Positions 1 through 11,007 of a DNA stretch of 64,000 nucleotides are shown one piece after another. How positions within the stretch are numbered: the first letter of the stretch is position 1; each line of letters starts with the position of its first letter. Position numbers and translations under genes: made by a program. Source of the stretch: Isoetes taiwanensis. Its lineage: Eukaryota > Streptophyta > Lycopodiopsida > Isoetales > Isoetaceae. The stretch is from assembly GCA_021234155.1 (NCBI GenBank), contig JAJEKV010000289.1:1-64000 (forward strand), in the 5' to 3' direction. The notes under the pieces were generated by a model. That model did not search any database. It saw nothing but the letters and a program-made list of their open reading frames with translations, and was not told the origin of the DNA.

Positions 1-922
1 AAACACCGGTATTATGGAAAGAGGAACTGGCTGGCTGAAATCCAAAATTGTACCTCTGCAATCAAAACCAACTTTCAGATTAGGCTGAGAAAAATGCAAG
101 CTGCGCATTATTAAACAAGAAATTGTGGAGAAATATACCTTCATAGATGCATCATCCATAGTAGCATCCCTTTGAGGTGGCTTAAGGCGTTCCTCGTAAA
201 TCCTGGTCGCAATTGCATTTGCAGTTGATGATGGTTGACGTAGCAGGGCATCTGCTCCACCTAATAAGCTTGAGCTAGAAAGGTTAAGGTCTCGTCTTGG
301 CTGTTGCCTCTGCATTAGCTGGAGCTGCTGCATTTGGAGCTGCTGCTGTTGATGCAGCTGTTGATTGTGGAGTTGCTGTTGTTGCTGCTGATGCTGAAGT
401 TGTTGTTCTCGGGCTTTCAATTGTTGTGTCTAGCAAAGCCATCACACAAAATGCATGAGCTGATAACATGCAACATACATATGATGCCTCGTGTGCAACT
501 GAAAAGCCCATACCTCTATATAAGAAGCTGCCACTTCTGAGTGTTTATCATTTGTCCGGGCAATAAAAATGTCCCAAAAAACTGACCACCACTCAAACAG
601 GAAACCATTGGGAGCATCTATAGCTAAAAGACCAATATTTTCCAAAATTTGTTAATAAAATGGCCGTTACGAACATACAAAAAAAAAAAAAAATCCAATA
701 CTGAGGCTTGGTTGGAGCTTTACCAACTGGATCAGAAGACACCTTTCCTTCAGCAAGAAACGCTTTTGCTGAAGCTTGTAAATTTCTTTTAACCAGATAA
801 TCATAGATATACACATCCAACCTATAATGCACAATTCATCAGATTATGAACGCATTACTCGGCAAAAAAATCAAGGAAATCAGAACTCACATCTTATCTG
901 CCTCCCAATTGCTCTGAGCCAT
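1..922 (-). CDS. LUG: LEUNIG-like transcriptional co-repressor, 5' part of gene (partial)
   Basis: Spliced start of a LEUNIG/LEUNIG-HOMOLOG gene, a plant Groucho/TLE-type nuclear co-repressor that works with SEUSS-type adaptors. Coding exons read on the minus strand: 922-891, 821-724, 623-514 and 429-139. All have GT-AG borders and the phases add up (32+98+110+291 nt = 177 codons). Exon 1 begins [11 protein letters not shown]; the Met codon at the end is split by the first intron. Exon 2 gives the LisH core ([20 protein letters not shown]). Exon 3 gives the LUFS half around [18 protein letters not shown]. Exon 4 is the Gln-rich segment followed by [19 protein letters not shown]. All known landmarks of the family N-terminus are present without frameshift, so the gene looks functional. 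The C-terminal WD40 repeats lie outside the window. An AG acceptor before base 55 could open another exon, but its translation does not match the family, so I do not claim it. LUG versus LUH cannot be decided. Confidence 0.93.
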
Positions 923-1366
923 GTTACTAAATTACAAAGAGACCGAGCAAAATACACGATCAATCCGGGTAGAATAAAAGACGATCAAGGTCAGATTTTG
1001 CAGAAGAAGATGTATACGATGCCCAAGCGCCCTGAGGCGCCGAAGCCTGGAAGCTAAACCAAAAGGTTCAAGACCGCCATAGCCGAGCTTCAGGAGCTGG
1101 GTAGGTCTAGTAGGTTCGGGGCCGTGTTCGAGTAGCAGGTTGGGATGAGTAGGTTCGGATAAGGCGAAAAAAGCCTTGCGTGTCGGTTTCCTCTCTTGTT
1201 AAAGTTACCGGCGACTACCTGTTCATGCATTTAGTACCGCCGTTAGCCTGTAGGATACGAATATTGTGCCTTAGATTCTATTGTGGTTTTTTGTAATTAG
1301 CACGACGATTTTTGACGTGTCAATAATTTACATCTGGTTATTTTGCTAGCTTTTCTTATGTATACA
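923..1366 (-). promoter_or_regulatory. LEUNIG-like gene 5' UTR and upstream region
   Basis: Sequence directly upstream of the start codon on the minus strand. The ATG context is AACATGG, favourable for plant initiation. No reading frame here resembles a protein. A 5' UTR and core promoter are expected in this interval, but I see no unmistakable TATA box. Assignment is by position only. Confidence 0.45.
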
Positions 1367-1463
1367 GGAAAGGCAATCTACATGCCTTTTCTTTTCTGGC
1401 ATGGACACAGGGCTACGCCCGAAGGCATGTAGATTGCCAGGAAAGGCATGTAGATTGCCTTTG
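1367..1463. repeat. Foldback with third direct arm copy
   Basis: The sequence AGGCAATCTACATGCC near 1368-1385 is followed by its reverse complement GGCATGTAGATTGCC twice, near 1423-1438 and 1446-1461. This gives a hairpin of about 16-18 bp arms with one arm duplicated. It may be the end of a small foldback element beside the LEUNIG promoter. Confidence 0.6.
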
Positions 1464-1470
1464 TTGTAAC

Positions 1471-1721
1471 GTGGAAGACAGTTAGAAATACTCTGCGGGC
1501 TGTAAAATCCTTGGAATGCAGATGTAAAACTTCTGAATGCTGGGTAAAATGGCTGGAATAGCAGGTAAATGGCTGAATCGTGGAGTAAATTTGCTGCAAC
1601 AGAGCCGGGGAAGTTCTTCGCTGCAGTCGAGAAATCTCTGTAACATTCCTGGGTTAGAAATTTACCACGTGGCATGTCACGATTGGAGGGAAAAGGCAGA
1701 ATGTTTCTAACTGTTTTTTAC
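1471..1721. repeat. Imperfect inverted repeat
   Basis: Bases around 1471-1494 (CGTGGAAGACAGTTAGAAAT) recur as an imperfect reverse complement around 1697-1721 (GTTTCTAACTGTTTTTTACG). The enclosed 200 bp has no convincing gene. It could be a small MITE-like element nested against the neighbouring foldback. Confidence 0.4.
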
Positions 1722-2073
1722 GGTAGAGATAATCGCCTCCCATACGCCCTTACCCAGGGTAAGGGCCTGATGAGCCTGCTAGGGCAAGCCCCAGTGCTTG
1801 AACCCTGCGGAACGGCCTATGGAAAACAATTTCCCTTTGTAACAAGCGGGGTCAGCAGATTATCACCCTCGAAGATGTCAAAGATGTCACCGAGAACAGT
1901 CTATGTGTCTCAACTTATTCAAAAATAGGCGAAAAAGGGCGAACACCTGGCATAGAATATTATACAGGATATTATGTGTTGTAATTCGTACCTATTGCTA
2001 TCCTCGATTATTACGAGATAGATAAACAGTATTTTTATGAGATAGTATCTTTGAGAGGCGTGATGGGAAACCA

Positions 2074-2193
2074 GGGTTTTATGTTAAAGATGGTGCTAAA
2101 CCCAATTGGGTGCTTTAGCCAACAGAGTTCTAAGGGTTTTATGTTAAAGATGGTGCTAAACCCAATTAGGTGCTTTAGCCAATAGTGTTCTAA
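2074..2193. repeat. Two-copy 60-bp tandem duplication
   Basis: Two adjacent 60-bp units start with GGGTTTTATGTTAAAGATGG at 2074 and 2134 and differ at only a few positions. The first copy contains the perfect palindrome ACCCAATTGGGT; the second carries a mismatch in it. The surrounding 1.75-2.85 kb shows no supported gene. Confidence 0.8.
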
Positions 2194-2884
2194 CGCCACT
2201 GCTTCATCTGGTCCGTGTACAAAGGAGCACTCCGAGCAAGAAAGTAGGCCATTGACCTGGGGAGTACATAGAAAAAAGAGTCAAATGCGCTCTAAAGATG
2301 AATCACAGGATATCGGTGAGGTTTCCCAAGTCAGGGTCACATGTGCAGGCTCCCCTGCATGTGGCTCATCCATGGCAGTTAACTTAGCTTCTAGAATGCG
2401 CATTCTTCCTCGAAATATCGTCGACTGGCCAATGACAGATTGTGATGCTCGAAGATCTCATCAAAAATTGGGATTGGTTCTAGAGGTGTAGGGCAATTTA
2501 GATACACATCGACCAGATAGAGGATTGGCTAAGGCTTGTGCACTATACTAATGAACCTGTAATAAATCCTCATATCAAGCACAATCCTCAACCAAACCAT
2601 GATGTATTACCAAGAATGGAATAAAAGAAATTGAGGCTAGAACTTGAAATTGTCGCAAAATTGAATGAGCAAAGCAAATGAAGTGTGTTAAATGCAAATC
2701 AAACCGCAACCAATCATCAAATTTTTAGCATGTTCCTAATTGCATGCTAGAAGTGATTTCTCAGAACATGAAAATAGGCTCCATATCACTAAAAGCAAAG
2801 AAATACTCGTCAGAAGAGTAGAGAGATACTTCTAAGAAGGTATTCTCCTTCATAAAATTCCGAAAGATTGAATGAAAGCGTGAT

Positions 2885-3167
2885 TCAAAATATATTGGGA
2901 GAGCTTAAAAGAACAAAATGTACAATCTTGTAAGACAAAGTGTCCGAATGTGCCATGAAGGTGGTCTTCAATTGATCCCCATGCTTGATATGGATTTGAT
3001 TGTACCCAAAAAATGTCCATTGAAAGGGTTGTCCTGGCCCGCAACCTTCTAATGGATATGACCCGTGAAGGGGAGGGGGGATTGTCACGCTTTATGACAA
3101 GGTAGAGTTCCATGTAATCCACGCAAACTCGAATTTTTGCCATTATGCTTGATAAGGGCTCATCCAC
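2885..3167 (-). pseudogene. Ty3/gypsy reverse transcriptase fragment
   Basis: The minus strand encodes the RT stretch AKIRVCVDYMELYLVIKRD, matching the usual KIRVCVDYRKLN...KRD block. Further on come remnants of the FMDG.YNQI and TTF..GTF blocks, in shifted frames. No start, no active-site DD and no LTRs are near. This is a short, heavily decayed scrap of a Ty3-type pol gene, similar in wording to the RTs of the larger elements elsewhere in the window. Confidence 0.65.
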
Positions 3168-3297
3168 TTCGAATGCTTAACTTTGTACATTAGGCCAACT
3201 TCTAGAAGTTTATTGACAGTATATGCAAGTTCTTCAAATCCTTTTTAATGCCATGAAGACCTTTTCTAATATTATAAGAAAATAGTGTCCATATATG

Positions 3298-4790
3298 AGT
3301 AAGTCGTCCGCGCCCCATGGACGACTAGTAAGCCACCATGTGGCGCGATCTGGGCCCTCAGATCCTAGAAAGTTCTTGATGGTCCGAGAAAGTTCTTGAG
3401 TCTAGAAAGTTCTACAAAGGCCTAGAAACTTCTAGAAGATTCTAGAATTTTCTACGAAGTTCCAAAAAGCTCTAGATGTTGATCTAGAAAGTTCTAGACA
3501 CATGTAGAATCGCTAGAAACCAGAACCTTCTAGAAAAGCCCAAAAACTTAATCGTTTAGGAAGTTCCAAAAACCTCTTGAATGTTTTGAAAACTTTTAAA
3601 GTTCTTTAGAAGTAATGTCCGCATGTAAAGTGAGTAAGTAAGTTGTTCGCACCCCGATGGCTAGTAAGGCACCACATGGCGCGATCGTGGCTCTCAGATG
3701 AAAATAATATTCGTATTGAATAAGCAAGTCAGTTGTCCGTGCCCCATGGGCGGTTAGTAAGGCACCATGTGGCGCGATCTGGGCCGTCAGATTCTATAAA
3801 GTTCTAGATAGTTCTAGAAACTTCTAAATTGCACTAGAAACTTCTGCTAAAGGCTTAGGAACTTCTAGAACATTCTAGAATCTTTCATGAAGTCCCAGAA
3901 AGCTCTAGAAAGTCCTAGATAGATCTAGAAGGTTCTAAAAATATGTAGAATGCACTAGAAACGTCTAGGACCTTCTAAAAAGGCCTAGAAACTTGATTCT
4001 AGAATCTTTTATGAAGTTCTAGAAAGCTCTAGAATATTCTAGAAATTTCTAAAGTGCTCTAGAAATACCTTGTGTAAGTGAGTAAGTCGTCTGCAACCCA
4101 TGGACGGTTGGTAAGGTGCCATATGGCACAACTTGGGCCCTCGGATCATAGAACGTTCAAGATGGTTCTAGACTGCCCTAGAAACGTCTGGAACCTTCTA
4201 GAAAGTCCTAAAAATCCTAGAAGATACTAGAATCTTCTACAAAGCTTTAGAAAGCTCTAGAAAGTTCTAGAAACATGTAGAATGCCTAGAACCTAGTTTA
4301 GAAGATTTTAGAATCGATCTATAAGGTACACGGAAGCTCTAGAATTTCTAGAAAGCCCTAGAAGACTTTTTATGTTTTAGGGGAAATTTGAACCCCGGTC
4401 ATTGCCCCCAAATCCCCTTCCTTACCATAGGCCAATCATTGATATGTTGAAATTATTAGAAACTCAAATATAGTTATGGGTGAGAATTAATCAATTCTAC
4501 CATGATCTAGGATGCTTTAGATAGATTTAGGATATTCTAGAAAGTTTTAGGAAGTTCTATGAAGTTCTAAAATGTTTTAGAATATTCCAGAAAGTTCTAG
4601 AATGCTCGAACTTTATAGACTACTCTAAAGAATTCTAGAATGTTTTGGAATGCTCTAGAATATTTTGGGATATTCTGTAGAATGTTCTAAATAGTTCTAC
4701 AAATTTCTAGAATGTTTTAGATTCTAGTTTTAGATAATTCCAAAATGTTTTAGAAAGTTCTAGAATGTTCTAGAATGTACCATGATGCAC
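3298..4790. repeat. TTCTAGAA-rich block with four complex repeat cores
   Basis: Dozens of TTCTAGAA, CTAGAAAGTTCTAGA and AGAATNTTCTAGAA units give alternating GAA/TTC triplets spaced as in heat-shock elements. Four copies of a ~68-bp core (GTAAGTCGTCCGCGCCCCAT ... CACCATGTGGCGCGATCTGG) start near 3298, 3640, 3724 and 4078, each followed by the CTAGAA-rich stretch. The pattern looks like amplified promoter or LTR U3 sequence. No coding sequence was found. Confidence 0.75.
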
Positions 4791-4847
4791 CTAGAGTATG
4801 CACAAATATCACACATGCATGCATGCAAAAAAGAGCTTCTTTTTTAG

Positions 4848-4855
4848 TATATAAA
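4848..4855 (+). promoter_or_regulatory. TATA box downstream of HSE-like block
   Basis: TATATAAA followed by GGGGCC lies just 3' of the TTCTAGAA-rich block, with TTCTAGAATGTTCTAGAATG about 90 bp upstream. That is the arrangement of a heat-responsive plant promoter or retrotransposon LTR. Transcription is not shown by the sequence. Confidence 0.5.
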
Positions 4856-4909
4856 GGGGCCTCCAACGTGAGGATGGATATCTCTGGTACAATGCCGGTG
4901 TCAAGGCTT

Positions 4910-5790
4910 CTAATTGCTCATAGATAAGCACCACAATCTAAAAATAGAAGGGTTTTTGAAAATTTGTAAGAAATCAAAATAGAATTTTCTAAAATGTTTT
5001 GCATGTGCATGGATAACTACGTCAATCTAAAAATAGAAAGTTTTTTGAAAGTTTAGAAAATATTAGAATCGAATATTCTAGAATGTTCTAGGTAAACATC
5101 TCAGTCCTAAATTAGAAGGTATTTTAAAACTTTTCAAATAGTATAAAACGTTTAGAAATTCTATAATGTTCTGGGTAAACAACTCAGTCCTAAATTAAAA
5201 GGTTTTTTGAAGCTTTGCAAACAGTATAAAATGTTTAGAATGTTTCAAATGCTCATGGTAAATGCCTTAGTCAAAAAATAGAAAGTAAAATAGAATGTTC
5301 TAGCACTTTAGTCTAAAAATAAAAAGTTTTTCAAAATTTTGCAATGAGCTAAAATAGAATGTTCTAGAACATTTTAGATACTAATGAGTAAGCACCTCAA
5401 TCTAAAAATAGAAAGCTTTTTTTTACGGTTAGCAAAAGTCAAATATAATGCTCTACACACTTCTAGAAAGTCCTAGAACATTCTAGATGCTCATGGATCA
5501 GTCCAGACGGTCATGGGTAACCACCTCAGTCTAAAAATAGAAGGATTTTGAGATTTTGCAAAGAGTCATAAGAATGTTCTAGATGCTCATGGATAAACAC
5601 CTCAATCTAAAAATATAAAGTTTTTTAGCCTTTGCAAAGACTGAAAACAGAATGTTTTAGATGCTTATGGGGAAGGACCTTAGTCTAAATATAGAAAGTT
5701 TTTTTGTTTTTGTAAAGAGTCAAATTGGAATGTTGTAGATACTACTGCGTAAGCACTCAGTCATATATAAGTAGCTTTATCCAAAGATAG
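4910..5790. repeat. Degenerate ~80-bp tandem repeat, about 11 units
   Basis: A phrase close to CTCATGGATAAGCACCTCAATCTAAAAATAGAAAG recurs in about eleven units. Clear copies lie near 4917, 5007, 5090, 5170, 5254, 5310, 5385, 5512, 5586, 5663 and 5744. Units usually end with AGAATGTTCTAGATG, which links them to the preceding CTAGAA-rich block. No ORF spans units, so this is non-coding satellite-like DNA. Confidence 0.7.
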
Positions 5791-6102
5791 AAATTTTTCT
5801 GCGCCCCTGATCTGATATCTAAGCTTACGAGTAAGCGCCTCAAGCATAAGTTATAATGTGATTAGTATAGTTGTTCCGTCATGTTTGGCAATGTGTTCAA
5901 TGATCATACATCTGTAGCTTTGCCCAAAAATAGAAACTTACATGTAATTGAGTATTCTAAAATCTTCTAGACATTGATGAATGAGGAGTAGGCCAATCTA
6001 TAGATAGAACATTTCTAAAATGTTCCAAAGGAATTGTTCTAACTCTGCTCCTAATTGTTTGCGCAGAACACATCGTTGATTGGAGAAAGGTAAAATACAA
6101 TA

Positions 6103-7163
6103 ATGCTACGTAGACGGAGAGAGGAGACATTAGAGGAGCAAAAAGCCAGACGTGAACGGGATAAAAAACGATACCAAAATAGAAGACAGTGAATGCCTGC
6201 AGTATAGACACCAGAGGAGCGTCAAACAAGATTGGATAGAGTTGTCAAAGTACAAGGGAATAGAAGAGCACAAATAAAGAGTAGGGAGGCGAGGGGGTCT
6301 GCTAAGCGTTAAGGTTGGCACACAATGCAGAGCAAGTGTGAGTGGTGAGCAAGCTCATGGCGCAAAGGGAGGAACTTGAGGGGCATGTTAAGTAGATTGG
6401 TGCGGTAATGCAGAGAAAAATGTGGAAAGCGTGCCCAAGGAAGCAAAGAGAGACTGAGAGGAGAAGGAAGGAGTTCGTAGATTGACGAGATAATGTAGAG
6501 CAAGTGGTGGCGAGCAGGTTCATGATGCAATAGAGGCAGACGAAGGAGGAGCATGTGGCGAGGTTGGTGCACCATGCGAGGAAGTGGTCGCGAACAAAGC
6601 ATGGGACAACATGGAAAGATGGAGGAGGAGCATGTTGCAAGGTTAACGCATCACCGAGAGAAAGTGGCAAAGGAGCAGGCTCATGGCGCAAATGTATGAG
6701 ATGGAGGAGGAGCGCGGTGGTGAGGTTGGGGCACCATGCAAAGGAAGCTGGCCGCGAGCGTGCTCGGGGTGGCACAACAAGGAGAGATGACGGAGGAGCT
6801 TGTTGTAAGATTGGCATTGAATGTAGAGCAAGTGGCATCGACTAGACTCATTGCCCAACAGGGGGATACGAACGAGAAGCATTTTACAAGGTTGGCACAC
6901 CATGCAGAGGAAGTGGCCACGAGCAGGCTAATGGCGCGACAAGGAGATACGATCGAGGAGCATATTGTGAGATTGCTACGGAATGCAGAGCAAGTGGCAG
7001 CGCGCAGGCTCGTGACATTAGGGGAAGATGGAGGAGGAGCATGTTACGAGGTTGGCCCATAATGTAGAACAAGTAGCAGCGAGCAGGCTCATGGCGCAAC
7101 AGGAGGAACATATGAACATATTGAGAGGTTAGCTGTAGAGGCTCAACAAAGACGCGCAAACTG
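6103..7163 (+). pseudogene. Decayed coding array of 27-residue charged repeats (STPR-like)
   Basis: From ATG at 6103 the frame reads a basic/acidic leader (RREETLEEQKARRERDKKRY), two stops, then TPEERQTRLDRV. It continues as about eleven ~81-bp units. The cleanest run is 6811-7050, where three units read RLALNVEQVASTRLIAQQGD, RLAHHAEEVATSRLMARQGD and RLLRNAEQVAARRL. Each unit is an amphipathic helix pattern with a T-x-E-E turn. Leader and repeats resemble the score-and-three (STPR) repeat proteins that begin TPEERxARL, although the unit here is 27 residues, not 23. Several units carry indels or stops, so the gene is dead or badly sequenced. A long open frame also exists on the minus strand, but it is a Leu/Pro/His-rich shadow. 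Function unknown. Confidence 0.5.
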
Positions 7164-8317
7164 AGATAATTCTTTAACTTACATGATAGATTAGACTAGC
7201 CATTCAATGCATGTCAAGCCTCGTGATTGTGGAGAACTAGATCGGAGTGCGAGTGTTGCCACACACTGTTTAAGCACAATGATACAAAGTGATGCGACAA
7301 TGGCAAAGTCTATCTCCCTCCCTCGATAGCAATGCCCCCATTACTATACCACATGTTCATCCGAGATCAACCAAAGAGTAGAGAGTTCCAGTCCCATATC
7401 AAGATTTACAATATTTGTATCATTTGGGGCAGATATATAACTATTAAGACTCCATAGTAGTACTAATAAAGAGATGTTTTTCATCCCGAATTTGTTCTTC
7501 ATCATCCCCGAATCTGCTCTTTATCGTCTCAATTGAAATCACAGTTAATTTTCATTTACTACGTACCTGCAGTATGGTTTGCGGCGAGATCAATCCTACC
7601 AAATCCATTTGTGCTTCTGCCTACATTTATCATAAATTAAAATGATCTTATAGTAATCTTAGTTTGAGAAGCATAGCATGCATTTGTTTGTGACAACTGC
7701 ATAGAGCATCATAAAAACTAGAGGTTGTCTTATTAAAGTGGTTATCATCTTTACATGTTAGGAGTATGGATGTGCCAATTCAAATTTTTGAGGAAAAAAT
7801 TAGTTCCATGATTTTGTCATTTAAATTTCAATCCCTTGGTGTAACGATTTGAAGAAGGGTCAGGCCAAACTATGACTAGTAATTTATCCAAGATAAGTAG
7901 TGGTCAATATTTTACAACCCCATTAAATATGAAGCGAGGCTAAAAAATACCCTGCTGCTTTTTAGCAATGATCCTGCAAGGCATATAAAGTCTTCCAGCC
8001 CATGGCCACCCGTTGTGGAATAAATGTGTCCCAAGTATGTGGTGGCTATAAACTTAACTCCAAGATATTTGTATGTTTGCATCACCTCCACGTCTTGATC
8101 CTCATAGGTGAAGCGAGACTCTCAATGCTGTTTAGAAGAGAAGTTGTCCTGCAGTCCAGTGTGAGCATTAGTTAGATTCTCTGCAAGTTCCCAGGTTCGA
8201 GCATTTGGAGAATATCCTTCCCAAATGACAAAGTAATACAATCGCCGACGGAGAAACTTAGAGTTCAAAGTCTCTCAAACCTTGACTCCTCATGATCATC
8301 AAGTTTCACTGGCAGAA
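7164..8317. other. No gene recognised
   Basis: AT-rich intergenic sequence. No reading frame, repeat unit or RNA gene stands out to me on either strand. Confidence 0.5.
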
Positions 8318-8490
8318 TAGAATAGAATAGAATAGATTTTTTAACGTCCACGGAGACCAATAGGTCATGGGACCCATACAATGGGCTAGTACGATCATTA
8401 CTACTAGGATTAAAAAACCCCTGCCTCAAAAGGGTTTCAAGGGAAAAACCTTTGCAGTAATGATGATACTAGACAATCGGAGATAATGAC
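8318..8490 (-). repeat. Retroposon 3' end with TTCTA-type tail, copy 1
   Basis: Read on the minus strand: a TTTTTCCCTTGAAACCC block, GGGGTTTTTTAATCCTAGTA, then CCCATTGTATGGGTCCCATG and GGTCTCCGTGGACGTTAAA, ending in four TTCTA units. Similar sequence occurs near 13.4, 24.5 and 27.0 kb. Shared body plus short tandem tail is the signature of a non-LTR retroposon (LINE or SINE) 3' end, here 5' truncated. No ORF. Confidence 0.6.
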
Positions 8491-8939
8491 TACTGAGGGC
8501 TCAGTAATTGAAGATGTTCATCTAGAACCTCAAGTATGTATAATGCCAAGTCATGCACAGATGTTGCTCTGAGAAGTTGTGGAAGCGATGGAGGAACTCA
8601 ATCTGGAAAGGGATTAGGCATATACGGCTCCAATAATGAAATATAAAATACTGGATATAGCCAAAAAGATGGAGGAAGCTCGAGCCGGAAAGCAACATCA
8701 CTAATCTAAGTCATGATCTAAGGCGGCAATAATCGAACTTGTTGTGGGGACGTGAGTAGGAAGATCCATACATAGAAGTCTAAAAAGTCACCAATATGGA
8801 ACATATGAGCCTCCTGATGATGTAAATCCGTATAATGTCGATAGCATTATTGTGCCCCGAAAAGGGGTGCTGAAGATCTGATTAAAGAGCCTGTAGTTTT
8901 TCAGTCAAGACTCAACACTAGGATTGACAGAGTTTTAAT

Positions 8940-11007
8940 CCGTGGCACTAAAAGACCAATGAGGATGTGGCTCATGTTTAAAAAGAATGGAATATGACTC
9001 TGAAAGCATGTACTGAGTTACAATAAACAAACTCAGCTAATGGAAGTCAATTGACCCAATTCTCCTGCTATAAGCGATAAAGAACCTCAAACATTGTTTT
9101 TAGAGTCCATTAGTGCGCGCTTGCCATTACTTTTGGATGATGACTAGAAGTCAATAAGCAATCGACATGTAATAGCCCCAGAAGTCGCTCCAAAAACCCC
9201 TGACAAACTGAGGTCCACGATCACTAATTTTAGTGTCTAGCAATCCATGAACTCTGACTACTTCATAAAGAAGAAGATCACTTGTACCATCGCTAGTAAT
9301 GGTAACATTCCAAGAAAATCAGCCATTTTGGAGAAGCGATCAACAACGAGCATAATGGCATCATGACCCCGAGAGAGTAGCAGCTCCGGAATAGAGTCCA
9401 TAGAAACACTCTTCTACGGTCCATCTGAAACAGGCATCGACTAAAGACGACCATGAGGAAGATGCCTCGGAACCTTTGCTTGATAGCAGATATCACAAGA
9501 TCGAATAAAAACTTCGATAGAGCGGTGGAGCCCAAACCACCAAAACTCTTGACTAATAAGTTCAAGACTCCTGGCTACTCTAAAGTGTCCGGCCATAGGT
9601 TACTCATAACCAGCTTGGAGAACATGAAGCCTGGAAGCACCATCTAGAATACACAGAAGTTTATTGCGGGATAAGAGTCCATCTCAAATCTCAAATGAAC
9701 ATAGTCTGACCGCATCTGTCGAGAAGATGATGTTGAGCCAAGATGTGAAGATATATCTTGAGCGATGGATTAAGATGGGAGAGATGCCTGAATAGACTCT
9801 AATAACACTGTACCATAAGATCTCTCAAAAAGCAATGACCATAAGTTAGATCGATCATGCGCCCTAGAATAACCTGTGATTGATGATCAAATATAGGATC
9901 ACCTGGCTTAGGCTCGAGTTATGATTATTGAGACATGTTTTCCTTGAAGAAGTCCAGATAGTATTTGATCACAAAATCAATGCGGGATAGTACTTGAATA
10001 TATCATTGAGTGACACTCGAGCAGACTAAAAATATTCCAAATTTCAATAATCCATATAGACTATGATCTTATGAGGAGATCCTTCCGTGAAATGCATCCA
10101 TTTCTAAATAATTAACTATCACTGCTTGACTCATTGTCATAAATCGGATGTTTGAAGCCTAGAACATCCGCAAGTGATAGACGATCGATGCAGTTCATGA
10201 TCATCCTCTTCCTGTAAAGGATATTGCGTAATCATACCGCCAAAATCATATGCTTCTGGTTTTGCTCTTAGCAATATCCTTTTTACAGGAATATGGGCGT
10301 GAAGAATCTACACAGAGTGTGACTGGTGCTATGGTAAAAGCACGCTTTTAGGATAATGAAAGCGATTTGCATATCCTTACAAAGGAGCATGTTAAAGGAA
10401 GGGCAATCTGGGTAATCCCAAATAAAATGTTGATAGAAGTTGGCAAATCCAAAAAACATCTTGGATGGAAGAAGGCATTTGCCACTCCAAAATAGTGTTG
10501 ACTTTTTTGGATTCATCCGTAATCCATAAGAATATAGCCAAGAAACTCCATAGTATCGATCAAACCGACACTTCTCATTGGCATATAGTCCATATGCACG
10601 AAGCTTCTAAAGAACTTTGTCAAACATGCCTCTTATGTTCTTCGTAATCTTAGAGTAAATAAGAATATTGTCTAAATAGATGATAATAAACATGTCCAAG
10701 AATCCTAGAAGACATCACCGGGTCATATGTTGAAAAACCGTTAGAGCATCCATAAGCCCAAATGACATAATTGTGTACTCAAAATGGCCATACAGAGTAA
10801 CTAAATGTTGTCTTCCACTCATCACACTTCGGATCTGGATAAGATTGTAGGCACCATGACGATAAAAGTTTGTAAAACAATGTGCACATTGAGTCGCTCT
10901 AATAACTATGGGACCATAGGAAGTGGATATTGATTCAGCATGGTGACTTTATTGAGGCTGCAAAGAATCACCCCTCCCCCCTCTTTTTTTACTAAGAATA
11001 ACACTTC
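8940..11007 (-). pseudogene. Decayed chromovirus-like pol (RT, RNase H, integrase)
   Basis: Minus-strand frames, broken by many stops, follow the Ty3/gypsy pol order. Near 11.0-10.95 kb: VLFLVKKEGGG and SLNKVTMLNQYPLP. Near 10.5-10.4 kb: FFGFANFYQHFIWDYPDC, the usual FLGFANFYRRFI block after RT. Near 9.4-9.3 kb: an integrase SMDSIPELLLSRGHDAI-like stretch. Near 9.2 kb: SDRGPQFVRGFW, the second integrase aspartate block. The wording matches the chromovirus branch rather than elements A-C. The RT start is cut off at 11,007 by the abutting LTR, with no PBS, gag or protease. Non-functional. Confidence 0.75.

Noticed and set aside
1-55. Next exon of the LEUNIG-like gene
   Set aside because: An AG acceptor is present, but the translation ([12 protein letters not shown]) does not match the family; the true next exon may lie outside the window.
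334-540. Leu-rich ORF on the plus strand
   Set aside because: It is the antisense shadow of the CAG/CAA-rich exon of the LEUNIG-like gene.
6302-6838. 178-codon minus-strand ORF in the repeat array
   Set aside because: Leu/His/Pro-rich antisense of the charged repeats; the plus-strand frame has the periodic helix pattern and the TPEER leader.
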